In this document: positions 18,346 through 25,466 of the stretch, piece after piece | Layout: each line of letters opens with the position of its first letter | Position numbering within the stretch: position 1 is the stretch's first letter | Assembly (NCBI GenBank): GCA_009993635.1 | Contig: JAACTC010000005.1 | Location: forward strand, 682,001-746,000 | DNA: 64,000 nucleotides | Source: Erythrobacter sp. | Lineage (GTDB): Bacteria; Pseudomonadota; Alphaproteobacteria; Sphingomonadales; Sphingomonadaceae | Direction of reading: 5' to 3' | The notes under the pieces: model-generated | The model's input: the letters and a program-made list of their open reading frames with translations, nothing else | Database searches by the model: none | Told to the model about the DNA's origin: nothing | Made by a program: the position numbers and the translations under genes

Positions 18346-19275
18346 TCAGTTCGCGCTGCGAACCACCTCGGCTGCCAGGGCGCCGACTTCTGCCCCCAAC
18401 GCATCGGCGAAGCTCCCGGCCTCGCGCGGCCGGTCGAGGAAGAAGACGAGCGTGTACCAGCCGCTGCCATCGGGATCGAAGATCGCAATATCGTTGATCG
18501 CGACTGCACCCGGCGCGGCGCAATAGCCGGTCTTGTCGCCAGCCTTCCAGTCCGCAGGCAAGCCTGCACGCACCCGTTTCAGCCCCGTACGGCTGGCGAT
18601 CATCCAGTCGATCAGCGTTGCGCGCTCCGCTTCGCCCAGCACCGCCTTATCTGTCAGCAGGCGGTGATACGTCTGAGCGAAAGCGAGTGGGCTGGTGGTA
18701 TCGCGCGGATCGCCAGCAGCATTTTCGTTCAGTTCCGGCTCGCGCCGGTCGAGCCGGGTCGCCTCGTCCCCGAGCCCGCGAACCCAGTCTGTTAGCCCGC
18801 GTGGGCCACCGACCCGATGGAGCAGCAGGTTCGCCGCAAAATTGTCGCTGACGGTCACGATGCTTTCGCTCGCGGCGGCCACCGTCATCCAGCCCGCATC
18901 GCTCCGCGTCCGGCTATACGGCGCGTGGCCCGCAATCGCGGACGGGTCGAACGTCAGCCGCGTATCGGGATCGAGCCCGCTGTCGCCCGACAGGATCATT
19001 GCCGCGAGCAGCGGCTTGAAGGTGGAGCACATGGCGAAGCGTTCGTCGCCCCGATGCGAGAGGAGCACGCGCCCCGCCGGATCGCGCAGCACGAAGCCGA
19101 GCCGCCCGCCGCTGCGTTCTTCGATATTCTCGATTTTAGCCTGCGCCTGAATCACCGACGCAGGCAGGCGCTCGTCCATCGCACCCTGCTGCGTTTCGAT
19201 ATCGGTGCGCGGTGCCGTGTCAGCAGGTTGGGCCGCGCATCCTGCCAGGCACAGCAGCGGGGCGACCAGGCGCAC
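18346..19275 (-). CDS. Class A beta-lactamase, lipoprotein type
   Basis: Periplasmic serine beta-lactamase. All class A motifs are present: STFK (catalytic Ser and Lys), SDN in VTVSDNFAAN, the omega-loop EPELN with the general-base Glu, and KTG in GDKTGYC. I place the start at GTG 19275, ten bases after the preceding gene's stop, giving 309 residues and the lipobox LAGC right after VRLVAPLLC, so it should be membrane-anchored. The ATG at 19374 would overlap the neighbour by 89 bases. It appears chromosomal and native in composition. Spectrum cannot be read from sequence. Confidence 0.92.
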   Translation of the reverse strand: MRLVAPLLCLAGCAAQPADTAPRTDIETQQGAMDERLPASVIQAQAKIENIEERSGGRLGFVLRDPAGRVLLSHRGDERFAMCSTFKPLLAAMILSGDSGLDPDTRLTFDPSAIAGHAPYSRTRSDAGWMTVAAASESIVTVSDNFAANLLLHRVGGPRGLTDWVRGLGDEATRLDRREPELNENAAGDPRDTTSPLAFAQTYHRLLTDKAVLGEAERATLIDWMIASRTGLKRVRAGLPADWKAGDKTGYCAAPGAVAINDIAIFDPDGSGWYTLVFFLDRPREAGSFADALGAEVGALAAEVVRSAN

Positions 19276-19285
19276 CGCAGGGCGC

Positions 19286-19564
19286 CTAGCGGAAATTGTC
19301 GGCGTAGGCCTGCAGCTTGAGCTTCTTGGGCGGCGTAGCGTGGACGCGCGCGGCAATGCCGTATTTCTCGGCATAGGCCTTCGCCTCGTCCTTGCTCGGG
19401 AAGGTCAGGATTACCTGCGCCTGCGTGTCGCCGCTGCCGGTCCAGCCCATCAGCGGGTCGGGCCGACGCGCCTCGGTCTGCTCGAATTCGAGCACCCACT
19501 CGTCGATCCGCGCCTTGCCGGACTGCATCGCATTTTTGGGTCGCTGATAGATTCTGGCTGCCAT
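19286..19564 (-). CDS. NADH dehydrogenase accessory subunit, NDUFS4-like (ETC complex I family)
   Basis: A 92-residue homologue of the mitochondrial complex I subunit NDUFS4, found in alphaproteobacteria. The family core is seen in ARIYQRPKNAMQSGKA, WVLEFE, DPLMGWTGSGDTQAQVILTF and the EAKAYAEKYGI motif. AGGAG lies 7 bases before the second ATG (19564) and only 1 base before the first (19570), so the second is chosen. It sits between hrpB and bla with gaps of 15 and 10 bases, far from any nuo cluster. Confidence 0.92.
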   Translation of the reverse strand: MAARIYQRPKNAMQSGKARIDEWVLEFEQTEARRPDPLMGWTGSGDTQAQVILTFPSKDEAKAYAEKYGIAARVHATPPKKLKLQAYADNFR

Positions 19565-19579
19565 GGACATGCTCCTAAT

Positions 19580-22090
19580 TCAGCCGCCGCTTCTTGAAAA
19601 GGCGTTCTTCGTCTTCAAGCTCGCAACCTCCACCCAGGGTTCCTCCGGCCAGCGGTGCTTGGGATAGCGGCCCTTCATGTCCTTGCGCACATCCGCCCAA
19701 GTGCCGCGCCAGAATGCGGGCAGATCGCGCGTCGCCTGCACCGGGCGGCCGGCGGGGCTGGTCAGCTTGAGCAGCAACGGCGTGCGCCCGATCATCGGGT
19801 GCCGATCAAGGCCGAAAAGCGCCTGCACCCGCACCTCGACCGCTGGGGCGTCCTGCCCGTCATAGTCGATCGCGTGGTGCGTGCCCGCGGGCGAGGTAAA
19901 CTCGCGCGGGGCAGCCTCGTCCAGCCGCTGGCGCTCGTTCCAGTCGAGCTGGCCGAGCACCGCGTCGACCAGCTTGCCCTTGCTCACCGCGAGATCGCGA
20001 CGGCCTGCCAGCAAAGGTGCCAGCCACACATCGGCAGTTTCGCGCAGGGCGTCGGGCGAAAGCCCCCCGATCCCGGCGAAACGGCCGCGCGCTAGCAGCG
20101 CGGTGGGCAGCAGTTCCCCCAGCTTGTCCAGAGCCTTGTCCACAAGCAGCGCCTGCACCGCATCCATGTCCGGCTCCGGGTCGGGGCCCTTGGAAAGCAC
20201 CAGCGCGCCCAGCCGCTCCTCGCGCCGCGCCTCGACCCGTTCGCCTGTCCAGCGCAGCGTTCGGTGCAGCGCAATCCGCCCGGGCGGCCATTGACGCAAA
20301 TCGACCTCGTCGAGAGCAGCTGCGGCCGTGATCCGCGCGCCTTGCGCCGACCCTTGGGCATCGCCGATCACGCAATATTCGGCGCGCGCCACCGACGATG
20401 CCGGATCCATCCGATAGCCGCGTCCATTCGCCGCCAGCCAGTCCTCGCCCAAAGAATCGCGCCGCTTCGCTACGAAGCCGGGACGCCCTGCGGCGAGGAT
20501 GATGGCGAGTGGCATGTTCGCTCCTCCCCCTTGAGGGGGAGGCCGGCTGGGGGTGTTCGACGATCCTGTAGAGGGCTTCCCCCCCACCCCCGGCCCCGCC
20601 CCCGATGGGAGGGGAGAAGGAAGGTTCGACGCTGCCTTTTCCCACCGCGCCGTCAGCTTGCGGCTCGCCTCGGCACGCCCGCCCCGCTCGCCATTCCAGC
20701 GCGAAAGGCGCGCGTCCAGATCTTCTCCGCGACCGCCCAGCCCGCGTTCCTGCAGGAGCAGCACGAGCCGTGCCGCGCGGTCGGCGCAGCCTTGCCGCGC
20801 GCCGAACAACACCATTGCCGCGCCCGCCGGGTCGAGCGGCAATTGCGCCATCGCTTCGCCCTGCGCGGTGATCCGACCGTCCGCATCCAACGCGCCCAGC
20901 CCCCGCAACTCGTCGCGCGCAGTCCCCAGAGAGGCAGCGGGCGGCGGGTCGAGCCAGCGCAGGTTGGCAGGCTCGCTCTCGCCCCATTTGGCAAGCGTCA
21001 GCACCAGCGGCGCGAGGTCGCTGGTGGCGATCTCGGGCGGCTCGAATGCGGGGCGGCCTGCGTGCGCCGCCTCGGCCCATAGCCGATACGCCACCCCCGG
21101 AGCTTGCCGCGCCGCGCGCCCTGCCCGCTGCGTGGCAGAGGCCTGCGAGGCCTGCACCGTCACCAGCCGGTTGCCGCCCGCCGCGCGGTCGTATTCGGCG
21201 CGGCGCGACAGGCCGCCATCGACCACCACGGTCACGCCGTCCAATGTCAGCGAGGTTTCCGCAATCGCGGTCGCGAGCACGATCCGGCGGCGGCCATCGG
21301 CATCGCGGCGGATCGCGGCGCGCTGGCCTGCGGGATCGACCTGCCCGTGCAGCGGCAGGATCACCGCGCCGCGCAGGCGATCCTCCAGCCGTTCGCGCAC
21401 CCGCTCTATCTCGCGCACGCCGGGCAGGAAGGAGAGAATATCGCCCTCCTCCGCGCGCCACGCCTGCGCGACCGCATCGGCCATCGCATCCTCGAACCGC
21501 TGCGTGCCGCTCGCCCCCAGCCACTCGATCCGCAAGGGATGGCTGCGCCCCTCGCTCTCGATCACGGGAGCCTGGTCCATCAGCCCGGCAAACCGCTCTC
21601 CGTCGAGCGTGGCGGACATCACCAGCAGCCGCAGATCCTCGCGAAGGACGCCTTGCGTCTCCAGCGCCAGCGCGAGCCCGAAATCGCTGTCCAGATGCCG
21701 CTCGTGCGCCTCGTCGAACAGCACGGCGGAGATACCTGCAAGCTCGGGATCGGCGACGATCCGGTTGAGAAAAATCGCCTCGGTCAAGACGGTTACGCGC
21801 GTCTTGGCGGAGCGTTTCGAGTCCAGGCGGGTGAGGTAGCCGATGGTATCGCCCGGCTTCTCGCCCAGCATCGCCGCCATCCTCTCGGCAGCGGCGCGCG
21901 CAGCGACGCGGCGGGGGGAGAGCAGGAGGATCTCGCCGCTGCACCAGTCTTCATCCAGTAGCGCGGGCGCGACCGCGGTGGTCTTGCCCGCCCCCGGCGG
22001 CGCGACCAGCACCGCGTTGGGCCCGCCCGCCAGCGCGGCCTTCAGCTGCGGCAATACGGCGTGGATGGGGAGACTGGAATCGTGCGGCAT
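19580..22090 (-). CDS. hrpB: ATP-dependent RNA helicase HrpB
   Basis: DEAH-box helicase of the HrpB family, cytoplasmic. The protein (836 residues from ATG 22090) has Walker A APPGAGKTT, DEAHERH, SAT in VMSATLDG, the QRAGRAAR motif VI and the HrpB-specific C-terminal domain (AFWRGTWADVRKDMKGRYPKHRW). About residues 490-524 are a low-complexity Pro/Gly/Ser insertion encoded by a palindromic DNA repeat (separate entry) right before the LAIILAAGRPGFVAKRR block. The start at 22090 excludes nine residues that would run into the neighbouring REPIN. Confidence 0.95.
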   Translation of the reverse strand: MPHDSSLPIHAVLPQLKAALAGGPNAVLVAPPGAGKTTAVAPALLDEDWCSGEILLLSPRRVAARAAAERMAAMLGEKPGDTIGYLTRLDSKRSAKTRVTVLTEAIFLNRIVADPELAGISAVLFDEAHERHLDSDFGLALALETQGVLREDLRLLVMSATLDGERFAGLMDQAPVIESEGRSHPLRIEWLGASGTQRFEDAMADAVAQAWRAEEGDILSFLPGVREIERVRERLEDRLRGAVILPLHGQVDPAGQRAAIRRDADGRRRIVLATAIAETSLTLDGVTVVVDGGLSRRAEYDRAAGGNRLVTVQASQASATQRAGRAARQAPGVAYRLWAEAAHAGRPAFEPPEIATSDLAPLVLTLAKWGESEPANLRWLDPPPAASLGTARDELRGLGALDADGRITAQGEAMAQLPLDPAGAAMVLFGARQGCADRAARLVLLLQERGLGGRGEDLDARLSRWNGERGGRAEASRKLTARWEKAASNLPSPLPSGAGPGVGGKPSTGSSNTPSRPPPQGGGANMPLAIILAAGRPGFVAKRRDSLGEDWLAANGRGYRMDPASSVARAEYCVIGDAQGSAQGARITAAAALDEVDLRQWPPGRIALHRTLRWTGERVEARREERLGALVLSKGPDPEPDMDAVQALLVDKALDKLGELLPTALLARGRFAGIGGLSPDALRETADVWLAPLLAGRRDLAVSKGKLVDAVLGQLDWNERQRLDEAAPREFTSPAGTHHAIDYDGQDAPAVEVRVQALFGLDRHPMIGRTPLLLKLTSPAGRPVQATRDLPAFWRGTWADVRKDMKGRYPKHRWPEEPWVEVASLKTKNAFSRSGG
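20519..20622. repeat. REP-like palindromic element inserted in frame in hrpB
   Basis: CCTCCCCC (20523-20530) and GGGGGAGG (20535-20542) form a hairpin with a TTGA loop; a second G/C-run block (C-run from about 20577 to 20603, then GGGAGGGGAGAAGG) closes the element about 80 bases on. The element is translated as a Ser/Pro/Gly-rich 34-residue segment within the helicase without breaking the frame. Composition and arms resemble intergenic palindromes of sphingomonad genomes, and the arrangement resembles protein-embedded palindromes of Rickettsia. Ends are approximate. Confidence 0.65.
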
Positions 22091-22112
22091 TGCCCCGCCT
22101 CTAACGCAGTCC

Positions 22113-22247
22113 GTCACCCCTGCGAAGGCAGGGGCCCAGATAGTCTATCGTCTGGCATTGTGTCGCCACTCAGCAGGGTTGTTCGCCATGGTCGACCGTA
22201 GCGCGATCAAGATGGGGCGGTTGGGCCCCTGCCTTCGCAGGGGCGAC
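22113..22247. repeat. REPIN-like pair of inverted palindromic repeats
   Basis: Two 26-base arms, 22113-22138 and 22222-22247, are inverted copies with one mismatch. Each arm contains its own palindrome CCCCTGC-GAAG-GCAGGGG. They are 83 bases apart, between hrpB and the XRE regulator gene. Two REP units in opposite orientation are the form of a REPIN, a non-autonomous element moved by a RAYT transposase elsewhere in the genome. Confidence 0.75.
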
Positions 22248-22272
22248 GATCTCTGGTGGTGGAATCGAGGGC

Positions 22273-22491
22273 TCACTCCCCTTCCCAGCCGAACACGTCC
22301 TCCACCCCCACGCCGAACAGGCGCGCGATGCGGAAGGCGGTTTCTAGGCTGGGGGAGTAGCGCCCCTGTTCAATCGCGATGATCGTGTGGCGCGTCACCC
22401 CCACCGCCTCGCCCAGCGCGGCTTGGCTGAGCTTGTCGTGCTCCTCGCGCAAGATCCGCACGCGGTTGGTGATCGGTGGGCGTTTGCTCAT
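22273..22491 (-). CDS. Small XRE-family (Cro/CI) helix-turn-helix regulator
   Basis: A 72-residue DNA-binding protein made almost entirely of one HTH domain: NRVRILREEHDKLSQAALGEAVGVTRHTIIAIEQGRYSPSLETAFRIARLFG, ending VEDVFGWEGE. This is the YozG/YgzD-like subgroup, often paired with a small membrane protein, as here (gap 13 bases to the upstream gene's stop). It probably represses its own operon at the twin palindromes 22928-22985. Confidence 0.9.
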   Translation of the reverse strand: MSKRPPITNRVRILREEHDKLSQAALGEAVGVTRHTIIAIEQGRYSPSLETAFRIARLFGVGVEDVFGWEGE

Positions 22492-22504
22492 CGAACCCCT
22501 CCCA

Positions 22505-22909
22505 TCAGATCGCCCGACGGAAGAAATATATCTGCAGTGCGTATTCCGCGATGGTGGAAACGATCAGCGATCCGATCACGGCATGGACCAGCAGCGTCGC
22601 GCTCCATCCGCCAATATACATGATGACCGCGGTGATGACCCCGAAGCCGAGCACCATGCCCGACCAGTTGCCCGCCCGATCGATCGCCGCCCGCTCACGC
22701 TCGTCGGCAGGCGCGTCGGCCTCCTTGGGCGAGAGGATGGCGAGGATCACCTGCGCGACGATGGAAAGCACGATGACCGCGAGCACATAGGGCACTAGTG
22801 GCCCGATCACCGGAGCCTGCGGCGCGGCCGCAACCAGCTGCGCGTACCAGAGCCCGGTGGCGAGCATGATCAGCCCCATAACCCATGCGGATTTTTCCTT
22901 GAACGACAT
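22505..22909 (-). CDS. Conserved membrane protein paired with XRE regulator
   Basis: A 134-residue protein with four predicted membrane helices: VMGLIMLATGLWYAQLVAA, VPYVLAVIVLSIVAQVILAI, GMVLGFGVITAVIMYIGGW and LVHAVIGSLIVSTIAEYALQ. Start at ATG 22909, with GGAG about 13 bases upstream; the longer frame to 22939 would place its ATG inside an operator palindrome. It forms a two-gene unit with the HTH regulator that follows. No enzyme motif is visible; function unknown. Confidence 0.8.
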   Translation of the reverse strand: MSFKEKSAWVMGLIMLATGLWYAQLVAAAPQAPVIGPLVPYVLAVIVLSIVAQVILAILSPKEADAPADERERAAIDRAGNWSGMVLGFGVITAVIMYIGGWSATLLVHAVIGSLIVSTIAEYALQIYFFRRAI

Positions 22910-22927
22910 GATGCGAATCTCCTCCTG

Positions 22928-22949
22928 TATGTAGAACATTTTCTACATA
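22928..22949. promoter_or_regulatory. Operator-like palindrome 1 (ATGTAGAA-N4-TTCTACAT)
   Basis: TATGTAGAA (22928-22936) and TTCTACATA (22941-22949) are perfect inverted repeats with a 4-base gap, just upstream of the membrane protein start at 22909. A second palindrome of the same design lies 37 bases away, so a dimeric regulator, probably the neighbouring XRE protein, is the likely ligand. Confidence 0.65.
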
Positions 22950-22965
22950 GGAGGGTTTAGAGCTG

Positions 22966-22985
22966 ATGTCGAATATTTTCGACAT
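22966..22985. promoter_or_regulatory. Operator-like palindrome 2 (ATGTCGAA-N4-TTCGACAT)
   Basis: ATGTCGAA (22966-22973) and TTCGACAT (22978-22985) share the ATGTnGAA-N4-TTCnACAT plan of palindrome 1 with compensating A/T to C/G changes in both arms. The co-varying arms argue that symmetry is maintained by protein binding. Confidence 0.6.
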
Positions 22986-23054
22986 TACCCCCTTCGGACA
23001 AGTATACACAGTCCCCGACTCCCAGAAACGGGAGGGCGGTGATATGATGGGAGA

Positions 23055-23828
23055 ATGGAAAAGAAGTCGGAATTTTCACTCACCGGAATTGCCGACCGGG
23101 CGGGAATTTGGTGGGGCATATTCGGCCCGAACGGACTTGTCTGGTTCCTCACCGCTGCCGGGGTGGGTGTCATAATGGCTTTCTTTGAGCCGATCTCTGC
23201 CTACGGATGGGCAGGAATAGCTCTAGCGGCGTTGTTCGCATCGGCTCTTTTACTACTACTGTTGGCTGTCGGCGCTGCCGTGGCAGCTTGGGCCTGGCGC
23301 AAATATCGACCTCTTGATGCCAATGGAAATACGAACGCGACTCCACTGGTTTCACAAGATGGCTCGGAATTAGGAATCGACAATTTGCGGAATAGCCTAG
23401 CTTCACTGCAAGCTGACTTAGGGGAATTGAAAGACGCTGTGGCTTTGGCTGCCGGTGCCCCCGCCATCCAAAGAGCAGTGAGTGGGATTGAGGCAGCTCT
23501 CGAAAGCCGCACCAAGCGGATCGAAGAGATAAGATTGGCAGCCAAAGATGGGCACATTCACCCACCGGGCGCTCTTTTGGGATTTGAAGACGAGTGTCGT
23601 CAACTTGCCAATTCGATTGGGGCCGAATGGCAAAAAGATAATCCAGCAGCCGGGACACCTGACACGTTTGGAATGCTAGATGATCGTGCGCGGCAGCATT
23701 TCATTGAATTGTGGACGCAGTATGACGTAGTCCGTAAGAAAACCATCCCAGTTTTAGAGCAGGGTCGATTAAAGCTAAAGCGTGCACAAAGGGCTCAAGA
23801 GCAATCAGTACGGTTAAACCACGATTAA
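23055..23828 (+). CDS. Two-TM protein with coiled-coil region, function unknown, lower GC
   Basis: A 257-residue protein I do not recognise. Two hydrophobic segments (about residues 27-45 and 51-80: LVWFLTAAGVGVIMAFF and GWAGIALAALFASALLLLLL) precede a Ser/Asn linker and a long soluble C-terminal part with heptad-like helices (NLRNSLASLQADLGELKDAV; IQRAVSGIEAALESRTKRIEEIRL). Sample lines count 47-57% G+C against about 65% nearby, and it uses codons such as TTA, GGA and TTT that neighbours avoid. It diverges from the XRE pair and is followed by an ORF remnant, which suggests recent transfer. Confidence 0.65.
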   Translation: MEKKSEFSLTGIADRAGIWWGIFGPNGLVWFLTAAGVGVIMAFFEPISAYGWAGIALAALFASALLLLLLAVGAAVAAWAWRKYRPLDANGNTNATPLVSQDGSELGIDNLRNSLASLQADLGELKDAVALAAGAPAIQRAVSGIEAALESRTKRIEEIRLAAKDGHIHPPGALLGFEDECRQLANSIGAEWQKDNPAAGTPDTFGMLDDRARQHFIELWTQYDVVRKKTIPVLEQGRLKLKRAQRAQEQSVRLNHD

Positions 23829-23872
23829 AGCCAAAGACCGCTTCGACCGCCTCCTAGCCGCCATAACAGGCT

Positions 23873-24043
23873 CTAGCGCGGAAAAGCCAGCATCAGCTCG
23901 TCGAGCATCGTCTCTGGACGATTCCGGCGCTTGTGACGAAACTCAAACTCGCCCAGATACTTACAAAAGGCTTCGCACTGACCTGAATGTACGTCCCTCT
24001 GGTGCCGCGCCTTAGCTCCGAGCAGAGCCCTAGAACCTAATCC
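23873..24043 (-). pseudogene. Start-less ORF remnant, possible mobile-element origin
   Basis: On the minus strand a frame is open from 24043 to a TAG at 23873-23875 with no start codon near its beginning. It reads convincingly as a protein C-terminus: CEAFCKYLGEFEFRHKRRN followed by RPETMLDELMLAFPR. Composition matches the lower-GC patch. The basic C-terminal style resembles a transposase or a related DNA-acting protein, but I cannot name a family. It ends the patch immediately before the polyprenyl synthase gene. Confidence 0.35.
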
Positions 24044-25066
24044 CTAAAACCCCCGCGCCACCGCGAAGTGAGCCGCTTCGACCATCGCCTCGCGCGCCTT
24101 GCCGTCTGGGAAGATCGATAGCGCATCCGCCGCCATCTGGGCGAAGTGCCGCGCGCGTTCGCGGGTGGCGTTGACGCAGTCGTGGCGCTCCACCAGCGCC
24201 ACCGCATGGGCGAGATCCTCGTCCGAGGTCTTGTGGCCCGCGATCGCGGCTTCCCAGAATTTGCGCTCTTCCGCGTCGCCGCGCGCGTAGGCCAGGATCA
24301 CCGGCAGAGTCATCTTGCCTTCGCGGAAATCGTCGCCCCGGTCCTTGCCCATCTCCGCCGCGTCGGACGAATAATCCAGCGCATCGTCGACCAGCTGGAA
24401 CGCGATGCCGAGGTTGCGGCCATAATCGTCCAGCGCCTGCTCTTCGGCGTCGCTGCATTCGGCGACCACTGCCGAAATGCGGCTGGCGGCAGCGAACAGC
24501 GCGGCCGTTTTGGAGCCGATGATGTCGAGATAGCGTTGTTCGCTGGTGGTGATCCGGCGCTGCGCGGTCAGCTGCGCCACCTCGCCTTCGGCGATGATCG
24601 CGCTGGCGGAGGAAAGGATCTTCAGCACTTTCAGGCTACCATCCTCGGTCATCAGCTCGAACGCGCGGCTGAACAGGAAATCGCCGACCAGCACGGTCGC
24701 CGGGTTGCCGAAGATGATGTTCGCCGCGGCCTTGCCCCGGCGCATCTCGCTGCCGTCCACCACATCATCGTGTAGCAACGTCGCGGTGTGGATGAATTCG
24801 ACCGAGGCTGCCAGCTTGTGATGCCGCGTGCCGTTATAGCCGACCAGCTCTGCCCCGGCGAGCGTCAGCATCGGCCGCAGCCGTTTGCCTCCGCCCGAAA
24901 TCAGGTGCCCCGCGAGGCGCGGGATGAGCGGTATCTCGCTCTGCATCCGGTCGAGGATCACGGCGTTGACGGCATTCAGGCCAGGCGCGGTCAACGCGAG
25001 CATCGCGTCGATCGAGGCCTTGGGTGCGCCGGAAGCCTTGGCGAAGGGGACGATCTCTGCGCTCAT
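24044..25066 (-). CDS. Polyprenyl diphosphate synthase (ubiquinone side chain)
   Basis: Trans-prenyltransferase making the long isoprenoid tail of ubiquinone. The 340-residue protein has GGGKRLRPML, the first Asp-rich motif LLHDDVVDGSEMRRG, GDFLFSRAF, and the second Asp-rich motif FQLVDDALDY, then KMTLPVI. It is the IspB/DdsA class; residues around the first motif suggest a long product, and sphingomonads usually make Q10, but chain length is inferred. It stands alone on the minus strand. Confidence 0.94.
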   Translation of the reverse strand: MSAEIVPFAKASGAPKASIDAMLALTAPGLNAVNAVILDRMQSEIPLIPRLAGHLISGGGKRLRPMLTLAGAELVGYNGTRHHKLAASVEFIHTATLLHDDVVDGSEMRRGKAAANIIFGNPATVLVGDFLFSRAFELMTEDGSLKVLKILSSASAIIAEGEVAQLTAQRRITTSEQRYLDIIGSKTAALFAAASRISAVVAECSDAEEQALDDYGRNLGIAFQLVDDALDYSSDAAEMGKDRGDDFREGKMTLPVILAYARGDAEERKFWEAAIAGHKTSDEDLAHAVALVERHDCVNATRERARHFAQMAADALSIFPDGKAREAMVEAAHFAVARGF

Positions 25067-25242
25067 CAGCCGATCCTTTGGCCAAGCGGCGCGATCAATT
25101 CAAGCGCAGATGCCGCACGCGGTGTTGCACACAGGGCACGGCGGTCGATTTCGGCCCTGCGCCGAGGGGGGAGTTGAGGCGGTTTGCGATGGATCATTGC
25201 ACCGATCCGCCATAGAAGCGGCCACCGGATATGGAGAACGGG

Positions 25243-25452
25243 ATGACCCAGCGCAGAACCCTCACCCTCGGAATCGCAGCCGTTGCGACGCTCGCGCTGT
25301 CGCCAGTTGCGGCGCAGACGGCACATCGCGAGGCGGCGCCGGTGGAGGGCGAAAGCGCGCTGGGCAATGGCGGCGCATATGTGCTGCTGGGGCTGGTCGC
25401 GCTGGGCCTGGGGCTCGCCGCCTTCGGCAACGACGACCCGATCAGCGCCTGA
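25243..25452 (+). CDS. Small exported single-helix protein, function unknown
   Basis: A 69-residue protein with a signal-peptide-like N-terminus (TLTLGIAAVATLALSPVAAQ) and a C-terminal hydrophobic helix (GAYVLLGLVALGLGLAAFG) ending NDDPISA. GGAG 7-10 bases before ATG 25243 favours it over ATG 25231. The pattern is common among small sphingomonad envelope proteins of unknown role. It is convergent with the histidine kinase gene (14-base gap). Confidence 0.65.
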   Translation: MTQRRTLTLGIAAVATLALSPVAAQTAHREAAPVEGESALGNGGAYVLLGLVALGLGLAAFGNDDPISA

Positions 25453-25466
25453 CGCCGCCGCCCCGG

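Noticed and set aside
18346..19374. Beta-lactamase starting at ATG 19374
   Set aside because: It would overlap the NDUFS4-like gene by 89 bases and put 33 non-homologous residues before the lipoprotein signal.
19860..21944. 694-codon minus-strand frame
   Set aside because: Same strand as hrpB in another frame; Arg/Ala/Gly-rich. The helicase motifs are all in the hrpB frame.
22113..24043. Intact insertion sequence or integrated phage at the lower-GC patch
   Set aside because: No transposase or integrase with an intact frame, no flanking target duplication and no matching terminal repeats around the patch; the repeat pair at 22113 does not enclose it.
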